Notes: generated from the letters alone by a model not told the origin. Shown: positions 12,201 to 24,765, counted from the stretch's first letter. The stretch is 64,000 bases of DNA from Erythroxylum novogranatense (GCA_029891385.1 JAIWQS010000251.1:310001-374000); one strand, 5' to 3'. Program-made: numbers and translations.

Positions 12201-12885
12201 TCTGTACACTTTTATCTCACTCAAATAGGCACTGAACATCACTTTTTCGGTTCTTTCAGTTCTCAATAAACCATTACAGTACTTTATTGAGCTTCTTTCC
12301 ATTTCGCTATTATCTCTACTAATCTCTAACTTGAATACAGTGAATCAAAATATGCCCGATTGGACCATCTACATTTTACTCAATTCCAATATTTCCCCTT
12401 TCATGTCATATCTGATCGAAGCGTAATTACCTAACTATCCGGGCTTTTAATTTCGCTTAGATCTACTATAACCAATAAGCTTCCCATATCTCTAATGGAC
12501 CTCTCCAAGTTCTCAACATTTGCATTTTTCTGTCACCATAATATTGTCAATTTAATTCAAAAATTCTTAATCAGTCTAGGCCAATACAGTCATTCGGCTA
12601 TCACTTATAAGGGTTTCTAACCCAGTACAATTTCAATCTTCTTATCCATTTTTCCTTTATCCTTTCCTAATTGATTATCCCCTTTTAGGGATTTTCACTC
12701 TAATCCAGTCTCACTCTTCTCTCACTTAGTCACTTGACACTTATGCACCCGTAGGATTTATCCTCGTGCGACTCTGACTAGGGATCAGTTACCACGGTCT
12801 GCAACGACGCGACTCAAATGCATGAAACCTATGTTCCAAATCGTGCCTGATACATTACGCACTCTTGGGCTCGATACCACCTAAA
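9300..12885 (-). mobile_element. Element C internal region, without genes
   Basis: Lies between a polypurine tract (9300-9316; minus strand reads AAGGAGGGGAGAAT) and a primer site (12862-12879). I find no gag, protease, RT, RNase H or integrase motif in any frame over 3.6 kb, and no long open frame. Only the ends look functional: the hairpin AATTTCG-AGGA-CGAAATT before the purine tract, and a leader block (about 12776-12825 on the + strand) similar to one in element B. This is the build of a large retrotransposon derivative, a non-autonomous element moved by proteins made elsewhere. A long-decayed coding region cannot be excluded by eye. Confidence 0.65.
12862..12879 (-). promoter_or_regulatory. 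Primer binding site of element C
   Basis: On the minus strand TGGTATCGAGCCC lies six bases after the end of the 5' LTR. It resembles the initiator-Met tRNA primer site TGGTATCAGAGC of plant retrotransposons, with one or two changes. Confidence 0.75.
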
Positions 12886-13277
12886 TGTAACACCCCACAC
12901 CGTAAGACCCAACACGATATCGTTGGTGATATCCGAGTCCGTGTCCCACGAGTGGCGTCTACATCATCGATTTAAAATTCAGTACACACTTTTTTTTTTG
13001 GAGCCATTAACTCCGCGTTCACACGGCGAACACGATAAGTAAATAAAATCCGTGTTCAATAAAACCAGCCAGTTATTACGGTCATCCAATAATAATTACA
13101 ATCATCAATGCGGTAAAATATTACTACCACAATGGCTCAAGAAAATACAATGCCTTGTTATACGATGATTGCGGAATACAATTTACTAAAACACTAATGC
13201 GGAACCTAACCGATCCCGACCTCTAACCTTTACTCGTCGACGGAGACATACTCCGTGTTAGCAGGGTATTCTTGAGA

Positions 13278-15879
13278 CTGAAAAATAGATGCAAATTTTC
13301 GGTGAGTTTTGCGAACTCGGTGAGAAACCATCATCGATGGTTCACTCAAATCATGCATTACGCCCATGGCGTCTGATGACAATCTGATAATCATCAATTT
13401 CCAATAGCGGTCAATAACCATATCCGATAAATAAACCATTCACGATAATACATACCATCACGAAGCAAGTACTTGTCACAAAGCGGTCATTTATGCGAAT
13501 GCAATGCATATGTGACTCTTTCCGATTATTGAAGATTGTGCCCAAGTGCTCGATCGGTGTTCGATGGGGACGCGTCGTGATTTCTCCCCTCGGGCTCGTG
13601 GCGGTCGATGCTGATATGAGAGCTCGAAGCTCTTATCAGTAATAATAGCAACTTGGGGCACGTCCATTATCTGATCATGCAATTATGCATGCAGTACAGT
13701 ATGCAGTAAATGTACAGTGTTTGGCTATAAAGCCCAGTGTATCAGTGAATCAATGATATGGCTATAAAGCCCGATATAGCGATGTTGAAGACGGTGGCTA
13801 TAAAGCCCAGTCTATCAATATCAGTATCATTCAGTACAGTAAAATCATACAATACAATCCCATACATGCCAGTAGTCATGCAGTGATCATTTAATTCACT
13901 TTTGCACGTAATTCACGTTAAGCATGTAAACAACCAGAAATTTGAGAAACCAACTAGGTTACTCACCTATTACTTCCGAGCTAATGCCGGAAAACCTCTG
14001 TGACGTCGGTCAATCGACGCTCCAATTGGACCTCTATATGAATCAGAAAAAGTACGAGTCACTAAATATGAAATTTGTGCTCATGATGATGAGATATGCA
14101 TGTTCATGAATTCCCGGTCCTAATTCAATATTTTCCCATAATAAAATTCTATGAAAAATTAGAAATCCATAGGAGCTGACGGTGCGCAATTCGGACCTCT
14201 ATAGGTCCTCAATTAATAAAACAGTGTTTACATGTTCCGTCAATAGGGGCTACGTCAAATTCCCGTCTAAAAATTCCCGTTTTATCAGAAAATGAAATTA
14301 AATATTCAATGAATCCGATGCCTCTGGAATCAGGTCAATCGGACGTCGGACGGGAAAGAAATTGACAACAGAACAATCGGATCAATTTAATACCAAATAA
14401 AAAGCAAAACAATAATATATATATATATCAGGAAGCTCGCCTCATGAGGCGAGCGACGCCCTCGCGAGGCTGAATCACCTTCTTCGTCGCGAGGCGATCC
14501 GTCGCCCTCGCGACGAGGCCAATTATCTCTCCCTCGTGAGGCGAGAAGTCGCCTCATGAGACGGCGAAGTTCCCCGCTTTCTTTTCTTTTTTCCAGATTT
14601 CAATTCCTAATTTCCAACTACTCTAACTTTTAGCACACAAATCAGAAAATGCCCACTATACCTCATTGGAAAGCTTATGAAAAGCTCTACAATTCTCAAG
14701 AAGACCATAAAAATCAATTCCAACCCTAAGGGTGTCAAATAATCCATCAAACCTTCTGCCTTCACAATTTCCCTCAACACAGGGCAGTACATTGACAATT
14801 TCATAACTCACTAATTCTTCAGAAATAAATTACCACAAAAATATGGTCAATAAGTTCACAATGTCCTCTACAACTTTCATGAACAACCCAAAATCAAATT
14901 CTATTGCAAACCAAGTCAATTAATTCATCTAATGTTACTGTCTCTGAAATCCTTCACTTTGGGCAGTAATCTTACAAGAAGCATAACTTCCAGTATATAA
15001 GTCAATAAAATCAGAACTTTATATCCTTGTAAAGATAACATCATAAACTTCATTTTTCATGAAGCACTCAACACCCAATTCGATCTCTAACAATTTCAAA
15101 ATTGTTATGGAAGTTTCTGTTATGATCAGCCACTCATAACCTAATGTAGGGTTCACTTTTGAAAATCATAACTCCCAATTCTGACTTCTAAAATCACAAA
15201 CCATATGTCATTTTCAAGGTAATCTCTTCCTCTACAACTTTTCAGAAGTTCACTAACACTAGTTCAGTCCACTTAAAATGTTAAAATTGCCTCCAATCCG
15301 TAAACTCACAAAATCACACTTAAACTAGGTTTCATCCAAAATGCTCAAAACCAGTCATTAGTAATCAATTCATATCTCCCAATATATAATTCCAAAAATA
15401 GCAAGATCAGTAGCAATGGAAAGATAATCAAATATGCTACAACTTCCATGAAGACCATTCTCCCTAATTCCATCTCAATTAATTTATAAAAATCAACAAA
15501 ACTCAGATGTCATGGTTGCGGTTATTGTTCACAGGCAATGGAACAGTAACTTTCCATGCAAAATTTCACCCTTCTATCATTGGAATTCAACAACACCCAT
15601 TTCACACTTTCTTGGCAGCACTAACCTCTTTCCTTTCCATGCAAAATTAATCATCAATATGAATTCAAAATCAAGCTAAAACCAATCAAAACCTTGTTCA
15701 TTCATTAACCCTCTTCCATGTCTTACACAAACATACCCAATAATTCAACCCACATGTTTCATGAACTTCATGCATCATGAATCATAGAGAATGAACAATA
15801 TTTACCAATCAATGCATCTAACAACCAATTTATTTATTAAATGCATAATTGAAAGCTTAAAACCAAACCAAAAACTTAC
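13278..15879 (-). other. Putative two-intron leader module, element C
   Basis: In minus orientation: donor CTTG|GTAAGT at 15879, acceptor ATATAG|AGG, exon 2 at 13967-14033 (67 nt), donor ATAG|GTGAGT at 13966, and acceptor TTTTTCAG ending at 13278. Intron 2 (689 nt) contains three copies of GGGCTTTATAGCC-type hairpins plus a GAGCTTCGAGCTC hairpin, and the small hairpins before the acceptor seen in LTR A. Exon 2 starts AGGTCCAATTGGAGCG and shares the AGG..CC..TGGA pattern with A, B, H and I. Confidence 0.55.
14430..14580 (-). repeat. GC-rich palindromic cassette, element C LTR
   Basis: Contains the perfect 18-bp palindrome CTCGCCTCATGAGGCGAG and several variants (CTCGCGAGG, CGTCGCGAGGCGA, CTCGTGAGGCGAG). 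It lies in predicted intron 1 next to a TA run. Only one copy exists because the other LTR is truncated before this point. Confidence 0.75.
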
Positions 15880-17028
15880 CAAGTCAAACTTTTCCTCTTA
15901 ATTGCTTCAACTAACACCAACTTCTCCTACTACTTTATTTCTCAATCTTATGAATGGTTCTCCTCATGTAGGAAGAAGAAGGTGTAGGTTCATAAGCATG
16001 TAAGGGAATCTCTCAAGGTTAGAGGAAATAACACTTTAGCTTAGAAAGATGAAAAGTTTGATGGAGAGACAAAGTGAAAGAGGTTTTGATTGGAGGAGGA
16101 GTATTTTGCATTTAAAACTCTTCTCTTCATCTCTTCCTTAAGGCATATCCGAGAGTGAAGGGTAAGGAAGCATAATGAAACATTAAAGAAGGACAATGGG
16201 TGGCAAAGATGATTTGTCCAAGTAAAGGAAAAGTCAACAATATCTACTATGATATATATTGAATCTAGCCACCCAATTTTCGGTTCCATAAAACAATAAG
16301 CCTCCCTTTCCACTTAAGTCACCGAAATCTAAAAGATGAAGGCATTAAATGACATAAACACTTGGCAATTTGTGGAGGAATGAAGAAAGTCAAAGAACCA
16401 ATCCAATTGTTGACAAAAATCAACAAAGACCAAGCAAAATTTCATTCTAACTTCGGTCCTACCAATATTTAAGGATCCATTTATGGGTCCTCCCAAATAT
16501 ACAAGGGTTTAATTACCAAATAACAGTAGAAAATCAACCGGTTCACCATTTGACGATTTTTTTTCCGGTCCGGGAATTTCCGGGAATTTTCCCTGAATCA
16601 TTTTTTTGAAAATTATATAAATTCCCTAAAATTATAAAACAGATAACAGTGCACTCCAAATGATTTTTCAATCATGACAATCACCTTTTCTACCCCAAAA
16701 TATGTTTAGGCCAGTCACCGGCGATTTTACCGGTCCGAGAATTTTCTCCAGAAAATTCCAGAAAAATTCCTGAAAATCCCTTAAAATCAAAAACGCTTAA
16801 CAATAAGACTCGAATAATTTTCAAATCCCATAACCACGTTAATCACAATAAAATACCGTTAGGCCCAATTACCGGGAATGTCATGAATGCATATACCATA
16901 ATTCCATATACACAATTGATACTGTGTATCAATCCTGTTATGCATGAACAGTAATAATTATTCCTAATTAATCTCATCATATGCCAACTTTACTATTTTA
17001 CCCTTCCAGGAGGGGGTGGGATGTTACA

Positions 17029-17560
17029 AGATTGCATCACGTGGACCAATTAGACGACACCTCCGTCTAAATAGGACTCTAACTGATAAGATAAGATAAC
17101 AACAAGATAGAGGTTACATTTAACTCGGAAACTAACATCCTTGTCATCGAAGAACTCTACTATCTTCAGACGTTCAGTTCCACTGTAACTCTAACTCCCA
17201 GTTATCGCCACATCATCCAAGATCTTCCCACGATCTCTATCCGTTGATGATGCAATGTGATCTCGCCGAAGCCCACTAGCACATTGGCCTAATCCAATGC
17301 TCCCACAACAAGTCCATTAGTCGTGGTCCATTCATCTGAGCATGGGCTAAGTCCTTAGTCCATCAAGTTTTTAGCCTAGGTCGAGTCAATCTCCACAAGA
17401 TCCAATGCTTTACTAAAATTTGCACCAAGTCTGATCCCACTCGCCCGTGTTTGCCTTAGTATTTTCGCATGCCTCCCTCATGCGTGGATTCAGCTAACCT
17501 CTTGCCTAAGGCTCCTCATCAAGGTAGCTGAGAAGTGTTCCGGAACTTAGGGGTCTAACA
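17029..17560 (-). mobile_element. Element D, partial 3' LTR
   Basis: On the minus strand TGTTAGACCCC begins at 17560 straight after a polypurine tract (17561-17575, GGTGGGGGTGGTT). The LTR is cut at 17029 by element C, so its length and far end are unknown. It is a different family from all other LTRs here and does not show the two-intron plan in the part that remains. Confidence 0.7.
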
Positions 17561-19083
17561 AACCACCCCCACCAGATGGATTCGACGCCCTCTTCGAATT
17601 AGTCTGAAGGTAGGCGTTCACCTGATCCTCGAACTGCCACAAGGTTGTATCTTTCTCCCATGTTGCTTCCGCGACAGGTTTATCCTTCCACTGGATTAAG
17701 AACTCTGTCCGTCAGTTCTTCTTACCCATGGTCTGGTGGTCTAGGATCTTCTCTGCTTGATCTTCAAACTGTTTTCTCACAACCGGTGGTGCACGCTTCA
17801 CTTGACTCCTATTCGGATCTGATGCATCCTCATAGTAAGGCTTGAGAAAACTAACATGAAAAGTAGGGTGTACCTTTAACCGCTCGGGTAACTTCAATCG
17901 GTATGCCACGTTCTCCACTTTCTGTAGCACTTCAAACTGTCCATCATACTTTGGCACTAATCCCCTATGCACTTGGTTGCTTGAGATCTTCTTCCAAATT
18001 TACGGGGTTAGTTTCAACAAAACCTTATCCCCCACATCAAACTCCAACGGTCTCCTCCAAAGATCCGCTTGCTTCTTCATCCGTTGAGAAGCTTTACGAA
18101 GACTGTCCCTCGCCTCATCTAGCATCTCTTGCTTCTCCCTCACAAACTTATGTGCCGCAGGACACTTGTCACTTGTCCTTTGTTGAGCGATCTCTAAAGG
18201 AGTGAGAGGTTGTTGTCCCAACACAATCTCAAAGGGACTCTTCTCTGTAGCCGAAGATCTGTGCAAGTTATAACAGAACTGTGCAGTATCAAGTAAATTT
18301 AACCAATTTCGTTGACTTGCACTTACGTAATGCCGAAGATATTCCTCTAACAAACCGTTGATTTTTTTTGTTTGGCCATCCGTTTGTGGGTGATTCACTG
18401 TTGAGAACTTTAACTGACAACCCATCAAATTAAAAAGAGATGTCTAGAATCGGCCCGTAAATCTGGCATCTCGGTCACTCACAATATCCGCTAGTATTCT
18501 AAAATACTTGACCACATTTTTGTAGAATAGCTTGGCCGCAACATTCGAGGTACAGGTCACAGGAGTTGGCACGAAGACTGCATACTTAGAGAATCTATCA
18601 ACCACCACCATGATTGACGCCATGTTGTCCACCTTTGGAAACCCACTAATGAAATCCATTGAGACCGACATCCAAGGTCTCTCGGGGATGGATAAGGGTT
18701 GTAGCAAACCGGCTTCCTTCTTCCTTTCCGATTTATCCAACTGACATACAAGGCACGTCTTGACATAACACTCCACGTCATTCTCCATCTTCGACCAAAA
18801 GTAGGAACGCGATAGGAGCGTTAGCATCCGTTGGACTCCTGGGTGACTAGCCCACTGCGAGTCATGCGTCTCCTTCAACAATTGTTTCTGCAATCCACCA
18901 AAGCTCAGCACGTAAACTTGACTACTCTTAGTCATCAATAGCCCATCATCATCGAGCCAAACCCTGCGTACAATACCCTCCTTTACTTGAGTAATCAACT
19001 TACAGTACATGGTGTCTAGCGAAGCTGCCGTTTTGATTTGCTCCAACAGGTTGGACTCCACCCTTGTGATCGAATAAAGGGCC
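17547..19083 (-). pseudogene. pol: Element D pol: integrase and chromodomain (broken)
   Basis: One continuous minus-strand frame encodes the zinc-binding HHCC region (HDSQWASHPG...CLVCQ, near 18850-18740), the DDE core (MDFISGFPK, then VSDRDARF), a GPY-like tail and a chromodomain (LIQWKDKPVAEATWEKD, near 17690-17640) that reads through the polypurine tract into the LTR. It is interrupted by TAG at 18444-18446, TAA at 18000-18002 and TGA at 17712-17714, all in frame and each one transition from the Trp, Gln or Arg codon expected. The catalytic Glu is Lys (codon 18366-18368, exactly 36 residues after the second Asp). The family is a chromovirus outside Tekay; the clade (Galadriel, Reina or CRM type) is unresolved. 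Confidence 0.85.
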
Positions 19084-19088
19084 GCAAA
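19084..19088. other. Target-site duplication GCAAA (left copy)
   Basis: GCAAA occurs here and again at 51560-51564 on the other side of the nest. Removing the nest and one copy rejoins the RNase H and integrase halves of element D in frame. Confidence 0.9.
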
Positions 19089-19512
19089 TGTTGGACCCCA
19101 AACTTTCGATGAAAATTAGAATTATTAAAATAAATTCAAAGAGTGTTTTCGGATATGAATTGTGTTATAGAAGTTTTTATGGAGTTCTGGGTAAAAAGTT
19201 ATGATGTTTGCAAGTTGAGGTGTTATTTAAAGTTTTGAGGAGATTATCGATCGATTATCTTTGAGTGCATTTTTGACCTTTTTAAAGACCGAGCTTGCTT
19301 TCGAGTCCTCCTTGAAAATGGTAGATCTCTCTTTTAGCCTTCCAACGGTACCAAGTTTGCGAAATTTGGAGCTCGGAGTCAAAAGATATGAAAGTTTGAA
19401 GTTTAGAGGTAGGATCACATGGCCGATTGCTCGGCAGCGAGCGCCCGCGCGCGCCCGAGCGACCCGCTCGGGCGTTGGTCGATCGGCCCGTGGGGTAGAT
19501 TTTCAGTATACC
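19089..19512 (+). mobile_element. Solo LTR E, left part
   Basis: Begins TGTTGGACCCC and continues at 48535. It holds one degenerate box module (about 19285-19395: 'ggtagatctc', 'cttccaacggtaccaag', 'ggagctcggagtcaaaag') and a GC-rich cassette (19425-19500). It is interrupted by F at 19513. The two parts total about 3.45 kb with no internal region, so E is a solo LTR. It is related to G by its ends and internal order. Confidence 0.8.
19425..19500 (+). repeat. GC-rich cassette, LTR E
   Basis: A dense GC block (GCGAGCGCCCGCGCGCGCCC followed by CGACCCGCTCGGGCG) just after the CAAAAGATATG box at 19380. The facing box (CCATAACTTCTT, from 48560) was separated from it by the F insertion, about 12 bp beyond the cassette. 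Confidence 0.7.
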
Positions 19513-19734
19513 TGTTGGGCCCCGAAAATTTTTATTTTTATTTTTTTATTGATTTATTGATTTATTTGACTTATTCTTTATTTTTGCCTTAATTGTTTAA
19601 TTATGTGTAAGAACCATTCGACTGAGGAGGTGACTTGGGAGCCTTTAGAAGCCATGAAGGAGAAGTACCCATACCTCTTCATGGACTCAGGTAAGGATTT
19701 CGAGGACGAAATTCTTTTAGGAGGGGAGAATTGT
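19513..19734 (+). mobile_element. F1: LTR start fused to the pol tail
   Basis: 19513-19609 is the first 97 bp or so of an F-type LTR (TGTTGGGCCCCG...). It is fused near 19610 to the end of an F-type chromodomain (ACCATTCGACTGAGGAGG onward), the GGACGAAATTC hairpin region and the polypurine tract. Almost a whole LTR and all of gag-pol are missing. The tail nearly copies 40836-40954. This looks like an internal deletion or a recombination product. Confidence 0.75.
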
Positions 19735-22700
19735 TGGGCCCCGAAAATTTTTATTTTTATTTATTTATTGATTTATTGATTTATTTGACTTATTCTTTAT
19801 TTTTGCCTTAATTGTTTAATTATGTGTATATATATATATATGTATTTTTTGAGTCTTGAAATTTGTTAGTATGATTGGGAATTGGAAATTTTGAAGTTTA
19901 AGTGAAGGGTTAGAATTAATTGGATTAATTGAAGTAAGCTTGGATGTGTAGAGCCATATGAGACAAAAGTAAGGGCCTGTTAGAAAAAGTGGGCTTTAGA
20001 GGTTAAAGGGGATAAGAAGAAGGAGGATTAGAAATAAGTGGATTATGGTGTAGTGGGCTTGTGAGGAGGAGAGCCCAAAGTGGCAAGTGAGCTCTAAGAG
20101 GGTATCAAAACTATGTAGTTTTGATGAGGGCTTTAAAGATGAGTTAAATGAATTAAGAAGAGAGGAAGCAAGTGTCGTAGAGAAAAGAAAAGAAGAGAAG
20201 AGCAAAGCGTGAGCCAAGAGAAAGGAGGGTTTCGGCCAAGAAAAAAAAGGGAGAGCCGTAGGAAGCTTGAAGGGAGGAAGAAAGAAGAGGGAAAAGAAGA
20301 GAAATCTACTTGGTAGAGGTAAGTTCCATCTTTTTTTATGATAGGTTCGAAAATGGGAGGAAATGGAAGTTAGGGTTTGTGTAGGGTTTGAAGAAAGAAA
20401 GAAGAGAAGGGTAAGATCTATGGATTTTTGGGATTTCTAAGTTAGGATTTTGGTTTTTCTAGCATAGATGGCTTATGGGTAGGTTAGGTTTAAAGTTTAT
20501 TTTACCTTTGCTTGATTTTATGAATGCTATGCCTTTCTTTAGAATATATTTATTAAATGAAGTGTGATTTAATTGAAGGAACTCAAGAAAACCCCACTCA
20601 AGACAAGGAGGAAGGGCAATCTTGAATTCGGGTTCCGACGTTAGGTGGGTAACATTTTTATAGTTGTTGTGTAATGGACAAATGCCTTATGTGTGCTATC
20701 TTTGTTAAATTGTGTGTATATTGAAAGTGTATTCCTTTGATTTGAAAGAAAAGAATGAAACTATGACGATTCGATGCAATGAAAGAAGCATAAAATGCTA
20801 TTCTTGTGTTTGAATATGTGAGCATAAATTTGTTGTGATTGGGCGAGAGAGAATCTATTTCGTTAAGTCATGTGCACGTTAACCCCCCTAGCCTTATCCG
20901 GGCTGCACGCTTGAGGCCCACGAGATCCAAAAATAGACTCGTCGTGTTTACGGTAAACTTCGGTTTCCGTCGTGTTTATGAAACTCTCGAGCCAATTGTG
21001 TGAATTACAGCATTTTGAGTATATGATGCATATTATGTGTTTTAATTGATAAAAGATCCCATGTTATGCTTTATGTGATGAGTTCGGCTAATTATGACTT
21101 ATGTGATAAAGTTGGGTATTTATGCCTATTATGTTAATTGCAAATGTTATGGATTCTTGATTATGTGTTGTATGGTTCATTACTTGATGGCTATAGAGGT
21201 GTTAGCTACTGAGCCGTGTTTGCTCACCCCATTCTCCCTCCTCAGGTGCAAACTCTAGTTGAACGTGGAACCTTGCAAGGCATCGGGCATAACTCTAAGA
21301 AACTTTAGACACTTTTGTATTAAGTTAGTATCTAGCTTTGGATAGCTTTATAAGCATATTAAGCATTGGGCATCTCATATGTTGTATTTTGGTACTTGAT
21401 TCTCGATGGATTTGATGAACATGTTGATATGTAATTAAAGCTATGATTGAATTCTTGAATGATTGATAAGGAGAATGAGAGCTCTAGTACTCTCTTATGT
21501 ATGTGTATGTACTGAATTGCGATCTGTGTATGGCGTTGAAAAAGGGTATGTGTATGCATCTTTTAATGGTTAAGTTGTTGTTGGGTTTTGTATTAGGATA
21601 GCTTGCTGGAATTTGCTAAGGTTTAGGAGTTGTAGAAATTCTGGGCTGATGTGTTCATAGGGTCAATTTTGGGTATTTTGAGTAGAGCTGAAATTTCTGG
21701 ACTGTCATAGATCGATTAGGATCATTTAGATTCCTTGAGGGTGTTAGGCGAGCTGTAGAACCTTCCATGTTGTAGTATGAGCCATTTTAGAGTGTGTTAT
21801 TTGGTAGCTAAGAGTTGTTAGAATAAAGTACAGGTGCTGTCAAAATGATAGATTTTATTAGCAGAAACTTTGATTTCTCATGCGACCTGTATAGAGTTGG
21901 ATTTTTTCCTTTTAGTCTTCATGAAAGTTGTAGATCGTTCTTTTACCTATCCATAGCCACCAAGTTTGCTCAATTCGGAGTCCTGAGTCAAAAGTTATGG
22001 TGGTTGCAAGTTCTGGTACTGTTTAGGAGGAGCTAGTCGATCGGTCTTGGAGTAAGCTTTTGATTTCCTTAGAGGCCGAGCTTGTCTTTAGGTCCTTCTT
22101 TAAAATGGTAGAGCTATCTCTTAGCTATCCAACGAATTAAACCGTGTCTTATTTGGAGCTCGGAATCAAAAGTTATTAAGGTTAAAAGTCTGATAGGTCG
22201 GATCGCTGGCTCGCGTGTTTGGGGTCGGTTTTTGGCCGACCGACCCCTCTACCTTCTTTTGGCCATAACTTTTTGCATAGACCTCTGATTAAGCTGATTT
22301 TCGAAGCGATGGATTTCTAAGAAAATTTTCTATCTTTTTATACCTGATTTATCAGTATTGCTTTTAAATTGTAAAAAGTGGTTTGAAACAAAGTGTGATG
22401 GTCGGTAGATAAAGTCTGAATATACTTCACTTATTTTGAAATATCTTGAGCTATAGAGCTTCGATTGAGGCGATTCTTGTTTTAAATTAAACTAGAGACC
22501 TAAACCTACAAGTTATATGAAGATGCCGAGCTGTAATTTTACCTCTAAGATTTCTAAGTTCTGACATGAAGTCGGTAGAGTGTCAGTTTTGACTGTTTTC
22601 TTTAGATAGTATTTTGAGCATAACTTTTTCATTCCTAATCCGAATTGAGTGATTTCAGTGGCATTAGGATCGTTAGATCATGAGGAACATTTTTCTTATA

Positions 22701-22816
22701 AAGCCAACCTGAATCCTTCTTTTGGATGTTTTCCAAGTTGTGACCAGTATGTTGTCGTTTTGGGTCTACCATGCTTGTGTGTTCTCGAATGTTGGGCCTC
22801 AGAGACGGGGTCCAAC
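19732..22816 (+). mobile_element. F1 LTR (3.09 kb)
   Basis: Begins TGTTGGGCCCCG after the purine tract AGGAGGGGAGAAT and ends GGGGTCCAAC. It lacks its last A because the next LTR starts at once at 22817. It is close to the 3' LTR of F (from 40955) and clearly less like the LTR it abuts. TATA run 19826-19842; predicted introns 20319-20578 and 20645-21245. Its GC cassette is nearly gone: only 83 bp separate the boxes ATCAAAAGTTATT (22165) and GGCCATAACTTTTT (22261). Confidence 0.85.
20319..21245 (+). other. Putative two-intron leader module, F1 LTR
   Basis: Donor AGAG|GTAAGT at 20319, acceptor TTGAAG|GA, exon 2 at 20579-20644 (66 nt), donor TTAG|GTGGGT at 20645, and acceptor CTCCTCAG|GT ending at 21245. 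A GAGC...GCTCACCCC hairpin lies directly before the pyrimidine tract. The same sites are seen in the two other F LTRs, with exon 2 again 66 nt (23633-23698 and 41791-41856). Confidence 0.55.
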
Positions 22817-24276
22817 TGTTGGGCCCCAAAATTTTTTATTTTATTTGAATTAATTATTTATTGATTTATTTATTTATTCGTTAATGATTCTTTATTTTTC
22901 CTTAATTGTTTTAATTATAAATATAGATTTTGTTGAGTCTTGGGATTAGCATGTATGATTTGGAATTAGAATTTTAAAGTTAAAGTGAAGGGTTAGAATT
23001 AATTGGATTAATTGGTAGTAGGTTTGTGATATGTGTAGAGCCATATGAGACAAAATAAGGGCTTATTGGATGGAATGGGCTTTAGGAATAAATGAATAAG
23101 AAGAAGGAAGAGAGCCCATTAGAGTTGCTTGTAAGAGGATAAGGTAGAGCTCAAAACTATGTAATTTTGAGAGAGGGCTTTAAGTTGAGAATTAAAAGAG
23201 TTAAATTGTTAAGAGAAGAGAAGGAAGTAAGTGTCGTAGAGCCAAAGGAAAGAAGAGAAGAAAATTGTGAGCAAGGAAGCAAGAGGGTTTCGGCCAAGAG
23301 AGGAAGGAGACCGTAGGAGGCTTGAAGGGAGGAAGAAAGAAGAGGAAAAAGAAGAGAAATCGACTTATTAAAGGTTAGTTCCATCTTTGTTTAAGCTGGG
23401 TTAAGAATGGTGTAGGACGGGAGTTAGAGTTTGTGTAGAGATTGAGGAAAGATAGAAGAAAAGGTGAGATCTATGGATTTCAGGGATTTCTAAGCTAAGG
23501 TCTTGGGTATTCTAGCTTAAATGTCCTATGGGTAGGTTATGTTTAAAGTTTATTTTCATCTTTTCTTGATTTATGAATATTATGACTTTCTTTTAAAATG
23601 TATTTATTGAATGAAGTATGATTTAATTGAAGGAACTCAAGAAAATCCTACTCAAGACAAGAAGGAAGGGAAATCTTGAATTCAGATACTGACGATAGGT
23701 GGGTAACATTTTTATAGTTGTTGTGTAATGGGAAAATGCCCTATGTGTGCTATCTTTGTTAATTGTGAGTATATTGAAAGTGCATTTCCTTTGATTTGAA
23801 TGAAAAGAACGAAACTATGATGATTTGATACAATGGAAGAAGCATAAAATGCTATTTTTATGTTTGAATATGTGAGCATAAATTGGTTGTGATTGGACAA
23901 GAGAGAACCTATATCGTTAGTCACGTGCACGTTGACTCCCTAGCCTTCTCCCGGCAGCCCGCTTGTGGCCCACGAGATCCGAAAATGGACTCGTTGTGTT
24001 TACGATAAACTTCGGTTTATTCGTTGTGTTTAAGGAACTCTCGAGCCAATTGTGTGCATTCCATCTTTTAATCGTGTTTATGATGCATAATATGTGGTTG
24101 ATTGATATAAATTCGCATGTTCTACCTTATGTGATGATTTTGGATTATTTGTGTTTCATAGGATAAATTGTTATTGCTTCGGATCCTTATTTATGTCTCG
24201 TGTGGTTCATTACTCGATGGCTATAAATATGTTAGCCACTGAGCCGTGTTAGCTCACCCCCCATTCTCCCTCCCCA
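22817..24276 (+). mobile_element. Element F, 5' LTR, left part
   Basis: Starts TGTTGGGCCCC directly after the F1 LTR and continues at 34362. It has a donor-like GTTAGT at 23374, exon 2 at 23633-23698 and a donor GTGGGT at 23699. Element B then splits it exactly in the pyrimidine tract of the intron 2 acceptor. It is visibly more diverged from the 3' LTR of F than the F1 LTR is. Confidence 0.8.
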
Positions 24277-24765
24277 TGTAGCACCCCACTCCCGCCAGAC
24301 CCGAACCCGATATCGATGGTGATATCCGAGCCCGTGTCTCGCGAGGGTGGCGTACTAGAGCAATCACTGCAATTCAAGACTCAGAAAACATTTCTTTTAT
24401 AATAAAATCAATCTCATGCGCGGAAATCAGTAATAATTTGGGCCCGATTTAAAACGAAAATGTTTTCAATGTATCATAATCTCAATTATGAAAAAGCACT
24501 CAACAGTGCTAACTCATTTCATATACAGAGACGCATGACCCAATTGGCCCGATGTCATCTCCGACACTTTTAGAAATCACAAATCACTCACACACTAAAC
24601 AATTCAGCCCACTGAACAAAATCACTAATCTGTAATAATTTGCGAAAATACAATACACATAAAACAGCACCACACTAATGCAGCCGTGAAATGATCCCGA
24701 CATCTGACTCAGACCCGCTTGCAGTAATCATACTCCCGTTTGTCCAACGTGGTACTCTTCAATCC

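Larger units (their letters stand above)
12886..17028 (-). mobile_element. Element C, 5' LTR (4.14 kb)
   Basis: On the minus strand it begins TGTAACATCCCACC and ends GGGGTGTTACA. Its right part duplicates 7770-9299. It contains a TATA-like run (about 16250-16263), predicted introns at 14034-15879 and 13278-13966, a GC-rich palindromic cassette at 14430-14580, and a stretch (about 14620-15480) of degenerate repeats of a module with 'atgaaaagttgtagag' and 'ctttccaa' boxes. Its right flank is the LTR of element D, so C inserted into D. The matching left flank is lost, and no target duplication can be shown. Confidence 0.85.
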
